Below are positions 24,827 through 33,722 of a stretch of 64,000 bases of DNA, piece after piece. The translations under genes and the position numbers were made by a program. Numbering within the stretch: position 1 is the stretch's first letter; each line of letters begins with the position of its first letter. The notes beneath the pieces were generated by a model. It was not told the origin of the DNA, did no database searches, and saw nothing but the letters and a program-made list of their open reading frames with translations. This DNA comes from Flavihumibacter sp. ZG627 (GTDB lineage Bacteria; Bacteroidota; Bacteroidia; Chitinophagales; Chitinophagaceae), in the NCBI RefSeq assembly GCF_000814325.1, contig NZ_JPHF01000010.1, positions 62,001 to 126,000 on the forward strand. Direction: 5' to 3'.

Positions 24827-24830
24827 TCAA

Positions 24831-25439
24831 ATGTACCTGCAATCTTCCACAGATCGGGAAATAGATAAATGGTTCCAGTCAGACGCCACCTGTCATGAAC
24901 TTTATCCCCAGGCTATCCGGGATATGGCAAGAAGACATTGGACACCATTACTGGTCGCTAAGAAAGCAAGTGGTTTCCTGGCAACAGAACCCGGGGCAAA
25001 AATACTTGATATCGGAAGCGGTGCAGGAAAGTTCTGCCTGGCCGCCGCTTTTTATCAACCCAAACTCCAGTTTACAGGTGTGGAACAAAGAGCATATCTT
25101 GTAGATTATGCCAATGCTGCCCTGAAGCAAACCGGACAGGATAATGTAAGTTTCATAAATGCTAATTTTACCCAGATCAACTTCCGGCAGTATGACCATT
25201 TTTATTTTTATAATTCGTTCTATGAGAATCTTGCATGTACCGAGAAGATCGATAAGGATGTAGAGCACTCTGTTGAACTGTTTGAATATTATAGTCATTA
25301 CCTCTGCAAGCAATTGTATAATGTTCCCAAAGGAACAAGGCTTGTTACCTACCACAGTCTGGAAACTGAAATACCACCCGACTTTCATGTAGTGAATACG
25401 GATGTGAATGACTACCTGAAATGTTGGATCAAAATTTAA
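24831..25439 (+). CDS. Class I SAM-dependent methyltransferase
   Basis: This 202-residue protein has the SAM-binding motif ILDIGSGAGKFCLAAAF (about 59-75) followed by the acidic end of strand 2 in TGVEQR. FINANFTQINF precedes the motif IV-like DHFYFYNSFYENLA (about 124-137). It has no Asp-Pro-Pro-Tyr motif, so small-molecule or protein methylation is more likely than DNA methylation. The substrate is unknown. It is divergent from the Crp/Fnr gene with an FNR-like box between them. The 93-residue gene follows 9 bp downstream. Confidence 0.8.
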   Translation: MYLQSSTDREIDKWFQSDATCHELYPQAIRDMARRHWTPLLVAKKASGFLATEPGAKILDIGSGAGKFCLAAAFYQPKLQFTGVEQRAYLVDYANAALKQTGQDNVSFINANFTQINFRQYDHFYFYNSFYENLACTEKIDKDVEHSVELFEYYSHYLCKQLYNVPKGTRLVTYHSLETEIPPDFHVVNTDVNDYLKCWIKI

Positions 25440-25448
25440 AACCTGACA

Positions 25449-25730
25449 ATGCCAAAGCCGAGGAATCTTAATGAGTACAGGTGCAACCTGATAAACAAGA
25501 TCCTTCTTAGCCGATCTGAGGAAGAAATCAGAAGATATATTGATGCAGCTCTAAAAAGCCTGCAATATCATAACGTACATGGTCATATTACCATGCGATT
25601 CATAGAAAAGCTTTTGCAGGAACTTGACAAAACACATGAAAGAGCACTTGACCCACAGGAATGCAGTAATATAAGATCCGCTGGCGAATATGTGAACCTG
25701 ATGAAGATGACCCTTCTGCCGGTACAATAA
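25449..25730 (+). CDS. Small protein of unknown function
   Basis: This 93-residue, mostly helical protein (MPKPRNLNEYRCNLINKILLSRSEEEIRRYIDAALKSL is the opening, read in parts) has many charged residues and no signal peptide or membrane segment. I do not recognise the family. It sits 9 bp behind the methyltransferase and 36 bp before a SulP gene in one direction, so it probably belongs to the same transcript. Confidence 0.65.
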   Translation: MPKPRNLNEYRCNLINKILLSRSEEEIRRYIDAALKSLQYHNVHGHITMRFIEKLLQELDKTHERALDPQECSNIRSAGEYVNLMKMTLLPVQ

Positions 25731-25766
25731 CCCGCGGGTAATATCTCCGATTATAATCTATACTTT

Positions 25767-27419
25767 ATGTTCAGACCGAAATTGCTGGACACATTGCAGC
25801 AATACGACAGGCAGCAATTCAGCAAAGACCTAACAGCAGGCATCATTGTAGGCATAGTTGCCCTTCCACTGGCCATCGCCTTCGCCATTGCGTCGGGAGT
25901 ATCACCGGAAAAAGGTATTATCACGGCCATTGTTGCCGGATTTATTATTTCGCTGCTCGGCGGAAGCAGGGTACAGATTGGCGGACCCACAGGAGCATTC
26001 ATTGTAGTGGTATATGGAATCGTTGCACAATATGGAGTGAACGGCCTAATCATTGCCACTTTTATAGCTGGATTAATTTTACTGATAATGGGTTTCGCCA
26101 AAATGGGAACCCTCATTAAATATATTCCCTATCCGCTGATCACAGGTTTCACAACAGGTATAGCACTTATTATTTTCTCATCAGTGATCAAAGACTTTTT
26201 CGGTTTAGAGATGGGAGCTGTGCCGGCAGATTTTCTTACAAAATGGATGACCTACTCAAAAGCATTCTCAGCCATTAATATTTATGCTGTTGTTATTTCA
26301 ATGCTCACCATCCTTATAATAATTTACTGGCCTAAGATAACCTACAAGATTCCCGGATCACTCGTAGCCATCATTATCACAACAGCAGCCACTTCTTTTT
26401 TATCATTTCCGACTGATACAATTGGCAGTCGTTTTGGAAATATTTCATTTTCATTGCCTGCACCGGGGTTGCCTCTTATTGAGTGGGCAACTATTCAAAA
26501 TCTGATACGTCCTGCTTTCACCATTGCATTGCTGGGGGCAATTGAGTCATTGCTTTCTGCGGTTGTTGCTGATGGTATGACGGGTGGCAACCATCGCAGT
26601 AATACTGAACTCATTGCCCAGGGAGGTGGTAATATCCTTTCCGCACTCTTCGGGGGGATACCGGCCACAGGAGCAATTGCACGCACAGCAACAAATGTCA
26701 AGAATGGCGGCCGTACTCCGGTTGCCGGCATGATACACTCCCTTACACTATTGATCATTGTTCTTTTCGTTGGCAGGTGGGCTGCATTGATACCCATGGC
26801 TACACTTGCGGGTATACTTGTAACGGTAGCTTACAATATGAGTGAATGGAAAAACTTTTTATCAATTGCGCGGGGATCCAAAAGCGATGCGATTGTATTG
26901 ATCACAACCTTTCTGCTCACGGTGTTGGTTGACCTAACAGTAGCAATAGAAATCGGAATGGTACTGGCAGCATTTCTATTCATGCGGAAAATGACACAGT
27001 TCAGTTCAGTGGCATCTATTACCAATGATTTTGTTCAATTGAACCATGGTGATGAAACGGCAAAAACCGACGCGTTTCAGTTGCCTAAGGGAGTGGAATT
27101 ATTTGAGATCAACGGTCCTCTTTTTTTTGGTGCTGCCTATAAATTCAAAGACGCAATCAGGGTTATTGAGAATCCTCCCCTTGCATTGATCATCAGGATG
27201 CGAAACGTTCCTATCATAGATGCCACAGGTATTAATATTCTTAAAGATGTTCACAAGTCGGCCAGCAGCAGGGGAACAAAACTGATTCTTGCGGAAGTTC
27301 ACAGTGAACAGGTTATGAAGGAATTAAGGCAATCAAGGTTGGTTTTTCTTATTGGGAAAGCAAATATTCTGCCCACTGTTGAGGCGGCCATCAGGAGATA
27401 CCAGCAATGGAGGTCATAA
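25767..27419 (+). CDS. SulP-family anion transporter with STAS domain
   Basis: This 550-residue protein has a SulP membrane domain (about 15-410) with GIIVGIVALPLAIAFAIASGVSPEKGI, GGSRVQIGGPTGAFIVV (about 69-85), and GGIPATGAIARTATNVKNGGRTPVAG (about 295-320). A C-terminal STAS domain (about 435-545) contains MRNVPIIDATGINILKD. The family moves sulfate, bicarbonate or other anions. The substrate is not resolved; a bicarbonate or sulfate role is equally possible, and no carbonic anhydrase or sulfate assimilation gene lies nearby. Confidence 0.92.
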   Translation: MFRPKLLDTLQQYDRQQFSKDLTAGIIVGIVALPLAIAFAIASGVSPEKGIITAIVAGFIISLLGGSRVQIGGPTGAFIVVVYGIVAQYGVNGLIIATFIAGLILLIMGFAKMGTLIKYIPYPLITGFTTGIALIIFSSVIKDFFGLEMGAVPADFLTKWMTYSKAFSAINIYAVVISMLTILIIIYWPKITYKIPGSLVAIIITTAATSFLSFPTDTIGSRFGNISFSLPAPGLPLIEWATIQNLIRPAFTIALLGAIESLLSAVVADGMTGGNHRSNTELIAQGGGNILSALFGGIPATGAIARTATNVKNGGRTPVAGMIHSLTLLIIVLFVGRWAALIPMATLAGILVTVAYNMSEWKNFLSIARGSKSDAIVLITTFLLTVLVDLTVAIEIGMVLAAFLFMRKMTQFSSVASITNDFVQLNHGDETAKTDAFQLPKGVELFEINGPLFFGAAYKFKDAIRVIENPPLALIIRMRNVPIIDATGINILKDVHKSASSRGTKLILAEVHSEQVMKELRQSRLVFLIGKANILPTVEAAIRRYQQWRS

Positions 27420-27502
27420 GTCATATTGCTTTATAATACCAAGTTTATTTACTAATATATTTAGCATATAGTGTACCTTTACAGCCCAACTAAACGGGCC
27501 AG

Positions 27503-30493
27503 ATGTATCTCAACTGCAAAACATATTTCAGCCTTCGTTATGGCACATTTTCCACGGAAGAATTAGTAAACACCGCTGTGGAAATGGGAATTACCACTAT
27601 GGCTATCACCAATATAAATAACAGCGCTGATGCATGGGATTTCTATAACTTTTGCATCAACAATAACATAAAACCCATACTGGGCGCAGAAATCAGAAAT
27701 CAAAATAAGGTCTGTTATATATTACTGGCATCCAATATCCAAGGGGTTGAAAACATAAACGCCTTTCTGTCCTATTACCTTCAGACAGGTCTCCCCTTTC
27801 CGGAAGACGCAGAAGATTCTCCTTTTCTGGGGGTTAGCTCCGGCTTATTCATCATCTACCCCCTTGCTCAAAAACCACCTGAAAAATTATGCCTTCATGA
27901 ATATATTGGGATTAGTCCGCATCATATTACTAAATTATTTAGTTTCCCTCTTAAAGTTTTCAGTCATAAGCTGGTTGTTCTGCACCCGGTAAGTTTTCAG
28001 AGTAAGAAGCATTTTAATGCTCACCGTTTATTAAGGGCAATTGACAATAATGTACTGCTATCAAAATTGCAGGTGCATCAACAAGGCAGCATACAGGAGA
28101 TGTTTATCAGCACAGCAGATCTTATGTCGGCTTTTTCAAAATATCCTTTTATCATTAGCAATACCCTTCGTCTCTGTGACGCCTGTAATATTGAAATGGA
28201 ATTGCATACTGACAAGAACAAAAAAACATTCAGTGCAACAGCAGATGATGATCGCATTTTCCTGGCTAAGCTTGCCTATGACGGATGTATTAGTCGATAT
28301 GGCACGCGTAATAAAAAAGCAAGGGAAAGAGTAGAAAAAGAACTTGCTATTATTGACCAGCTGGGGTTCAATGCATATTTCATTATTACATGGGATATAA
28401 TACGTTACGCACAGAGCAAGGGATATTATTATGTTGGTCGGGGCAGTGGCGCCAATTCTATTGTTGCATATTGCCTTCAGATAACGGATGTGGATCCAAT
28501 TGAACTGGACCTTTATTTTGAAAGATTTCTTAATCCATACCGAACCTCTCCACCCGATTTTGATATTGATTTTTCGTGGCTCGACAGAGATGATGTGATC
28601 GATTATGTATTTAAGCGTTACGGAAAAAAACAAGTTGCCCTGCTGGGTATGGTAACAACTTTTCAATACAATGCACTGGTAAGGGAATTGGGAAAAGTGT
28701 TTGGTCTTCCTAAAACTGAGATAGACCAACTGGCAGTGAAAGGTTACGCGAGGTCGCATTCTTTTTCAAACCGAAAGGCAGATGATTCTATACAGCAACT
28801 GATTCTTTTCTATGGGCAGCTCCTGGTAAATTTTCCCAACCACCTGAGTATACACCCCGGCGGCATGCTGATAAGCGAAGCATCTGTTTACCGGTACACT
28901 GCTGTGTATATGCCTCCAAAGGGTTTTCCTACAACACAAATTGACATGTTCATTGCAGAAAAGGTTGGATTATACAAATTAGATATCCTTAGTCAGCGTG
29001 GGCTCGGTCATATCAAAGAGACCCTCCGGCTGGTTCAGGAAAACCAACAGGTAAGTATTAATATCCATGAGATAGAAAAATTCAAAAAGGATCCTAAGGT
29101 AAAAAGCCAGATAAGAAACGTAGATACTATCGGATGCTTTTATATAGAGAGTCCGGCCATGCGCCAGTTACTCAGGAAACTGGAATGCGATGATTATATA
29201 ACCCTTGTAGCCGCCAGTTCAATCATAAGACCTGGTGTATCGAGCAGCGGTATGATGAAGGCCTATATTGAAAGGTATCATAATCCAGATTGCTTTGAAT
29301 ACATACATCCCATCATGAAAGAATTACTGGAGGAGACCTATGGTGTAATGGTTTTCCAGGAAGACGTTATAAAGGTGGCCCATCATTTTGCCGGATTGGA
29401 TATGGGAGAGGCTGATATCCTGCGACGGGCCATGAGTGGGAAGTACAGGGGTAATAAAGAAATGATGCGGATCCGTGAGAAGTTCTTTGAAAACTGTACT
29501 GAGCGTGGCTATCCGGATACTATCAGCAAAGAAGTATGGCGGCAGATAGAAAGCTTTGGAGGATATAGTTTTTCAAAGGCTCACTCTGCATCCTTTGCTG
29601 TTGAAAGTTACCAAAGCCTTTATTTGAAAACTTGGTATCCTAAAGAATTCATGGTAGCGGTGATCAATAATTTCGGAGGATTTTACAGCAGGGAACTATA
29701 TTTCTATGAACTGCATAAAACAGGCGCCCATATTCATGCTCCCTGCATAAATAATAGCAACTGGCTTACCCATATCAGGGGCAATGATGTATATACGGGA
29801 TTTATACATCTCAAATCGCTGGAACAATCCATAGCCGAACAATTGATACATGAACGGAATACGAATGGCCCCTATCTGCATTTGCAGGACCTGATTGACA
29901 GAACAAGTATCGGAAAAGAAAGCCTTAATATTCTTATTCGGATCGATGCCTTCCGCTTTACCGGTAAAACAAAAAAACAATTATTATGGGAAGCCAACAT
30001 GCTCCGGGGCCATCAGAAACAAAAACAAATTGCCGGAACAAAACTATTCCAGGAAGCTCCGCTCCAATTCAGTTTACCACACCTGCCTACTTACCCACTT
30101 GAAACATTGTATGACCAGATGGAATTAATGGATTTCCCTTTACTCAATCCTTTTCCAATGGCAGATGCTGATCCTGCTCAGTATACAGCAGCCGGCATTA
30201 TCCATTTGCATAAAGGCAAACAGGTAAGTATGCTGGGATACCTGATCACCTATAAACCCGTCCGTACAATCAAAGGGGAGACGATGTGTTTTGGAACATT
30301 CATTGATTCGAAACTGGATTGGATTGATACGATACATTTCCCTGATTGCCTGCAGCGATTCCCTTTAGTGGGACATGGATTCTATGAACTCACCGGAAAA
30401 GTGGTGGAGGATTTCGGTGTCTTTAATCTGGAAGTAAACCATATGCAGAAACTGGGACTCAGAAAAAGAAAATCAAATGCTGATCAAGAGTGA
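27503..30493 (+). CDS. dnaE2: DNA polymerase III alpha-subunit homologue, DnaE2-like (error-prone)
   Basis: This 996-residue C-family polymerase is shorter than replicative DnaE. It opens MYLNCKTYFSLRYGTFSTEELVNTAVEMG. The PHP metal histidines are lost (LNCKT where HLHxHS is usual, TNIN where TDH is usual). The polymerase core is intact: YYVGRGSGANSIVAYCL (about 311-327), PPDFDIDFSW (about 352-361) with the two catalytic Asp, HPGGMLISE (about 451-459) and the third Asp in YKLDILSQ. It overlaps dinB by 17 bp. The combination fits an SOS translesion cassette, though no LexA box or imuA/imuB was seen. A TACCTTTA element lies at 27474-27481. Confidence 0.88.
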   Translation: MYLNCKTYFSLRYGTFSTEELVNTAVEMGITTMAITNINNSADAWDFYNFCINNNIKPILGAEIRNQNKVCYILLASNIQGVENINAFLSYYLQTGLPFPEDAEDSPFLGVSSGLFIIYPLAQKPPEKLCLHEYIGISPHHITKLFSFPLKVFSHKLVVLHPVSFQSKKHFNAHRLLRAIDNNVLLSKLQVHQQGSIQEMFISTADLMSAFSKYPFIISNTLRLCDACNIEMELHTDKNKKTFSATADDDRIFLAKLAYDGCISRYGTRNKKARERVEKELAIIDQLGFNAYFIITWDIIRYAQSKGYYYVGRGSGANSIVAYCLQITDVDPIELDLYFERFLNPYRTSPPDFDIDFSWLDRDDVIDYVFKRYGKKQVALLGMVTTFQYNALVRELGKVFGLPKTEIDQLAVKGYARSHSFSNRKADDSIQQLILFYGQLLVNFPNHLSIHPGGMLISEASVYRYTAVYMPPKGFPTTQIDMFIAEKVGLYKLDILSQRGLGHIKETLRLVQENQQVSINIHEIEKFKKDPKVKSQIRNVDTIGCFYIESPAMRQLLRKLECDDYITLVAASSIIRPGVSSSGMMKAYIERYHNPDCFEYIHPIMKELLEETYGVMVFQEDVIKVAHHFAGLDMGEADILRRAMSGKYRGNKEMMRIREKFFENCTERGYPDTISKEVWRQIESFGGYSFSKAHSASFAVESYQSLYLKTWYPKEFMVAVINNFGGFYSRELYFYELHKTGAHIHAPCINNSNWLTHIRGNDVYTGFIHLKSLEQSIAEQLIHERNTNGPYLHLQDLIDRTSIGKESLNILIRIDAFRFTGKTKKQLLWEANMLRGHQKQKQIAGTKLFQEAPLQFSLPHLPTYPLETLYDQMELMDFPLLNPFPMADADPAQYTAAGIIHLHKGKQVSMLGYLITYKPVRTIKGETMCFGTFIDSKLDWIDTIHFPDCLQRFPLVGHGFYELTGKVVEDFGVFNLEVNHMQKLGLRKRKSNADQE

Positions 30494-31628
30494 AAGACAT
30501 ATTGCCCATCTGGATCTTGATTCTTTTTTTGTATCTGTTGAATGTCTGAAAAATCCGGTACTGAAAGGCAAACCGCTAATTGTTGGCGGTTCCAGTGATC
30601 GTGGAGTTGTTGCAGCCTGCAGTTACGAGGCAAGGCGATTTGGGATTCATAGTGCCATGCCGATGAAGCTTGCCAGGCGCCTCTGTCCACAAGCAATGAT
30701 CATTAGTGGTGATATGGAAGACTATAGCCGTTATTCAAAGCTTGTAACGGAGATTATTGCTGAAAAAGTACCGGTATTCGAGAAATCATCTATCGATGAA
30801 TTTTATATTGATATGAGTGGCATGGATAAATATCATAGCTGCAGTTTATTCACTGCCGATCTGAAAAAGTCAATAGCAAAAGACAGTGGCTTACCCATCT
30901 CTTATGCGCTGGCCAGTAATAAACTGGTGAGCAAGGTTGCTACCAATGAAGTAAAACCAAATGGTCAACTGGAAATACCTTTTGGGAATGAGAAACTTTT
31001 CCTTGCCCCCCTTTCCATCAATAAGATTCCGGGTATCGGTAAGGAGACAGCACTTTTACTGGAAGGGATGGGGGTTGAAACAGTAAAAACATTAAGTGAG
31101 ATCCCTTCCCTGATGATGCATAATCTTTTAGGAAAAAACGGGACCGAACTATGGCGGAGGGCAAATGGCATAGATGATTCACCGGTTATGCCTTACCGCG
31201 AGCAAAAATCCATTTCCACAGAACAGACATTCCAGGCAGATACTATAGATATTCATTTCCTTCATGCGCAACTAGTACGCATGACTGAGAGTATAGCATT
31301 TGAACTAAGAAAGCAGGGCAAATTGACTGGATCTGTTACTGTTAAATTGCGGTATGCTAATTTCGACACGGTAACAAAACAAAGCAGTATCCCCTATACA
31401 GGTGCAGATCATCTTCTGCTTCAAACTGCAAAAACCCTTTTTGAGCAACTCTATGACAGGCGTTTACTGGTGCGCCTTCTGGGCATCCGTTTCACACACC
31501 TGATACCGGGAAATTACCAGATAAGCCTTTTTGATGATACACAGGAAATGATCCGACTTTACCAGGCTATTGACAGCATTAAATTAAGATTTGGTGAGAG
31601 TAAACTAAAAAGGGCGCATGGTTTATAA
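30477..31628 (+). CDS. dinB: Y-family DNA polymerase (DinB/Pol IV)
   Basis: This 383-residue protein has the Y-family catalytic motifs HLDLDSFFVSVE (about 10-21) and SSIDEFYIDMSG (about 101-112). The YxAR-like segment is CSYEARRFGIHSAMP, the helix-hairpin-helix is INKIPGIGKETALLL, and there is a little-finger domain. Near the end QISLF (about 350-354) matches the beta-clamp-binding consensus QLSLF. It overlaps the end of dnaE2 by 17 bp, so the two are translated from one message and probably act together in translesion synthesis. The last 6 bp overlap the convergent membrane protein gene. Confidence 0.92.
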   Translation: MLIKSERHIAHLDLDSFFVSVECLKNPVLKGKPLIVGGSSDRGVVAACSYEARRFGIHSAMPMKLARRLCPQAMIISGDMEDYSRYSKLVTEIIAEKVPVFEKSSIDEFYIDMSGMDKYHSCSLFTADLKKSIAKDSGLPISYALASNKLVSKVATNEVKPNGQLEIPFGNEKLFLAPLSINKIPGIGKETALLLEGMGVETVKTLSEIPSLMMHNLLGKNGTELWRRANGIDDSPVMPYREQKSISTEQTFQADTIDIHFLHAQLVRMTESIAFELRKQGKLTGSVTVKLRYANFDTVTKQSSIPYTGADHLLLQTAKTLFEQLYDRRLLVRLLGIRFTHLIPGNYQISLFDDTQEMIRLYQAIDSIKLRFGESKLKRAHGL

Positions 31629-32828
31629 AGAATTATTTGTTCTCCACCATACCTGCCGGTTCATCCACGCTATGCCTGCAAACAGAAAGAGAGCAGCAAC
31701 CAGTAACATTTCATTGGTGTGTGGGATGGCAACAAAAAACATTGAACTGATTCCCTGTGCCATCAGTGTACCTTCCGTAAGTATAAAGCCTGTAATGAAT
31801 GCCCATACTGAGGCAGGTATTTTCTGATTACCTGAAGGCAGGCAACCCTGTTTTATGAGCCATCCAATTTGAAAAAGCGACACAAAACCAAGTAATACAA
31901 GATGGAGATATCCGATAACCACAGGACGGTAAGCGAAAGCATATTTACTGAGTGATGGAAATACTGAAAGTGATTGCAACAGGAATTTTATAGCCAGAGC
32001 TAACAAAGACAATCCCCAGATGGTTTGAACTACCTTATCAGCAATATGATTGCGTGCATCGCGAACTAAAAGAAGGAGAAGTTGCCCAAATGCAAATAGT
32101 TGAACAATGGCAGCTGCTCCAGCTGTATAATACATCCAGGAAGGGAGACGCATCCATAAAGCAGAAAGAAAAAACGCCGGAATGCAGGCTAAGGCTAGAA
32201 TCTGTAGGGGTCTTTTAAGCTTTTGCCTGTAAGCTGGAGAAACCCTGCTGAGAAAAAGTGCAGTAATGGAAAAGAAAAACCACCCGTTATATTGAAAATG
32301 CAGATAAAAATAAACTGCTCCAAAGTAAAGGGAAGGATTATCCACTTTATTGGCCATTAACCAGGCCAGGTAAAATGTTCCGACTGCCGAAAGAATAAGG
32401 AAAGCAAGTGACCATTTTGTATTGGACACAATTACCGGACATATATTTTCATCAGATATACTTTTCCATAGCCTTATGGCAAACCACCAGCTTACTAATA
32501 CGGACAGGGTGGAAAAGAATATTGATACTGCCCCATATCCCTGGAAAGGAAAACTGAAGAGCATACCATAGGCTGTAATGGTATAGGCTATGAGAATGCG
32601 TTCATAACCTTTAGAATATTTTTCCGGGAGATTACCGATCATGGCTGCCATTAAAAACAGACTCACCCATCCGGCAAATGCAAAATGGGAATGAGCATGA
32701 AGCATATATTTATGGTTCAGCCAGGTAAGAGGGGTTAATATTTTAAGCCGAAGCAGCACCCCTGCTGTGGCTACCAATAAAAGATTGAACAAAGCTATCC
32801 TGCACCATTTCTTGCCGATTGGATTCAT
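31623..32828 (-). CDS. Polytopic membrane protein with conserved His segments, resembling heme-copper oxidase subunit I folds
   Basis: This 401-residue protein has about 12 TM segments. Histidines cluster in membrane segments: HKYMLHAHSHFAFAGW (about 39-54), YFYLHFQYNGWFFFS (about 172-186) and VVIGYLHLVLLGF (about 298-310), with IPHTNEM near 375. This resembles the haem-ligand pattern of cytochrome oxidase or NO reductase subunit I, but the usual HPEVY copper-site motif is absent. It is not a standard terminal oxidase. It lies beside a Crp/Fnr gene and the divergent nos operon. A role in NO/N2O handling or haem sensing is inference only. Confidence 0.6.
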   Translation of the reverse strand: MNPIGKKWCRIALFNLLLVATAGVLLRLKILTPLTWLNHKYMLHAHSHFAFAGWVSLFLMAAMIGNLPEKYSKGYERILIAYTITAYGMLFSFPFQGYGAVSIFFSTLSVLVSWWFAIRLWKSISDENICPVIVSNTKWSLAFLILSAVGTFYLAWLMANKVDNPSLYFGAVYFYLHFQYNGWFFFSITALFLSRVSPAYRQKLKRPLQILALACIPAFFLSALWMRLPSWMYYTAGAAAIVQLFAFGQLLLLLVRDARNHIADKVVQTIWGLSLLALAIKFLLQSLSVFPSLSKYAFAYRPVVIGYLHLVLLGFVSLFQIGWLIKQGCLPSGNQKIPASVWAFITGFILTEGTLMAQGISSMFFVAIPHTNEMLLVAALFLFAGIAWMNRQVWWRTNNSL

Positions 32829-32888
32829 TCCTTATTTTTTTACAAAACAAAACATTCGCACCACTGCAGAAGATGATTTGAATCATTT

Positions 32889-33524
32889 TTAAAAGAAAAC
32901 TTTGCCCCTTTGAATTTTAAGGGCACCCCTCTCATGGAGGTTACGGATGGTTCGGATAACTGTTTCCACCCTTAAACCAGTCATATCAGCTATCTGCTGA
33001 CGAGTATATTGAAGTTTAACCAGTTTATCGCCTATACTAGTATTACGTTTGTAATATCTGAGAAGGTTTGAAATGCGTTGTTCAGGATTATTATAAGCGA
33101 TTTCTTTCAGCGTAAGGAATTTAAATCTTAATCTTTCTACTAAAAGGCGGGTAAAATTAAAATGAATATCATAGCTGGAGCGGACCATCTGGTGAAAATG
33201 AGATTTGCACAAACGAAGGACAATTGAGTCTTCATCAGCAATTGCAGTAGCCGCATATGGCATCTCATCAAACAGTGGTAACTCCCCAAAACTTTCACCT
33301 TCTTCTATCATAACCTGGATAAACTCCCGACCATCTTCATTAATGTTTACCCACCGAACTCTCCCTTTTACGAGTTGGTAATAAAAACAGGACTGTCCAC
33401 CTTCCATAAAGATGATATCGCCTTTATTGACTTTTTTATAAGCTGCGCCCCAGCTGAGAAGAATATCTTCTTCAACGGTTGGTTTTGCAATCGTCATATA
33501 AGGTTTTTTTTGTGACAAATTCAA
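32889..33524 (-). CDS. Crp/Fnr-family regulator divergent from the nos operon
   Basis: This 211-residue protein has an N-terminal beta-barrel (about 30-120; NKGDIIFMEGGQSCFYYQLVKGRVRW, ESFGELPLFDEMPYAATAIA) and a C-terminal winged helix with TRQQIADMTGLRVETVIRTIRNLHERGAL (about 170-198). There is no Fe-S Cys cluster, so it more likely resembles Dnr/NnrR regulators, which sense NO through haem. Its start is either 33524 or the Met ten residues in. The divergent nos promoter region carries FNR-like palindromes, so it is the natural candidate regulator of the operon. Confidence 0.88.
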   Translation of the reverse strand: MNLSQKKPYMTIAKPTVEEDILLSWGAAYKKVNKGDIIFMEGGQSCFYYQLVKGRVRWVNINEDGREFIQVMIEEGESFGELPLFDEMPYAATAIADEDSIVLRLCKSHFHQMVRSSYDIHFNFTRLLVERLRFKFLTLKEIAYNNPEQRISNLLRYYKRNTSIGDKLVKLQYTRQQIADMTGLRVETVIRTIRNLHERGALKIQRGKVFF

Positions 33525-33610
33525 CTATAATTTAAGCAATAATATTGATAATCAATACTAATGAACATGACTCAGGTAAACAGTCCGGATGACCTGTATC
33601 ATTATGCTCA

Positions 33611-33691
33611 ATGAGTTTCATCAACTGGCACCCTTTATTGAAAGAATATGACCTTAATCATATTTACGCTCTCCGCTTCGTGCTAATCTTG
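33611..33691 (+). promoter_or_regulatory. FNR/Dnr-like boxes and -7-like element upstream of the nos operon
   Basis: Two palindromes fit the TGA-N6-TCA core of the FNR family: ATGAG-TTTC-ATCAA (33611-33624) and ATGAC-CTTA-ATCAT (33648-33661). TAATCTTG (33684-33691, one mismatch to TAnnTTTG) would start transcription near 33698. That places the second box near -43, close to a class II position. The cytochrome c start is at 33723. Confidence 0.5.
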
Positions 33692-33722
33692 TGTCTGTAA
33701 CATTCACAAAAAAATTGCAATT

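Noticed and set aside
31623-32828. Nitric oxide reductase NorB or NnrS
   Set aside because: The NorB catalytic HPEVY-type motif and length are absent, and NnrS hallmark segments were not recognised; left unclassified.
33543-33557. Perfect palindrome TATTGAT-A-ATCAATA taken first as an FNR box
   Set aside because: The half-sites match but the spacer is 1 nt instead of 4, so an FNR dimer would not fit. It may still be an operator of another protein near the Crp/Fnr start.
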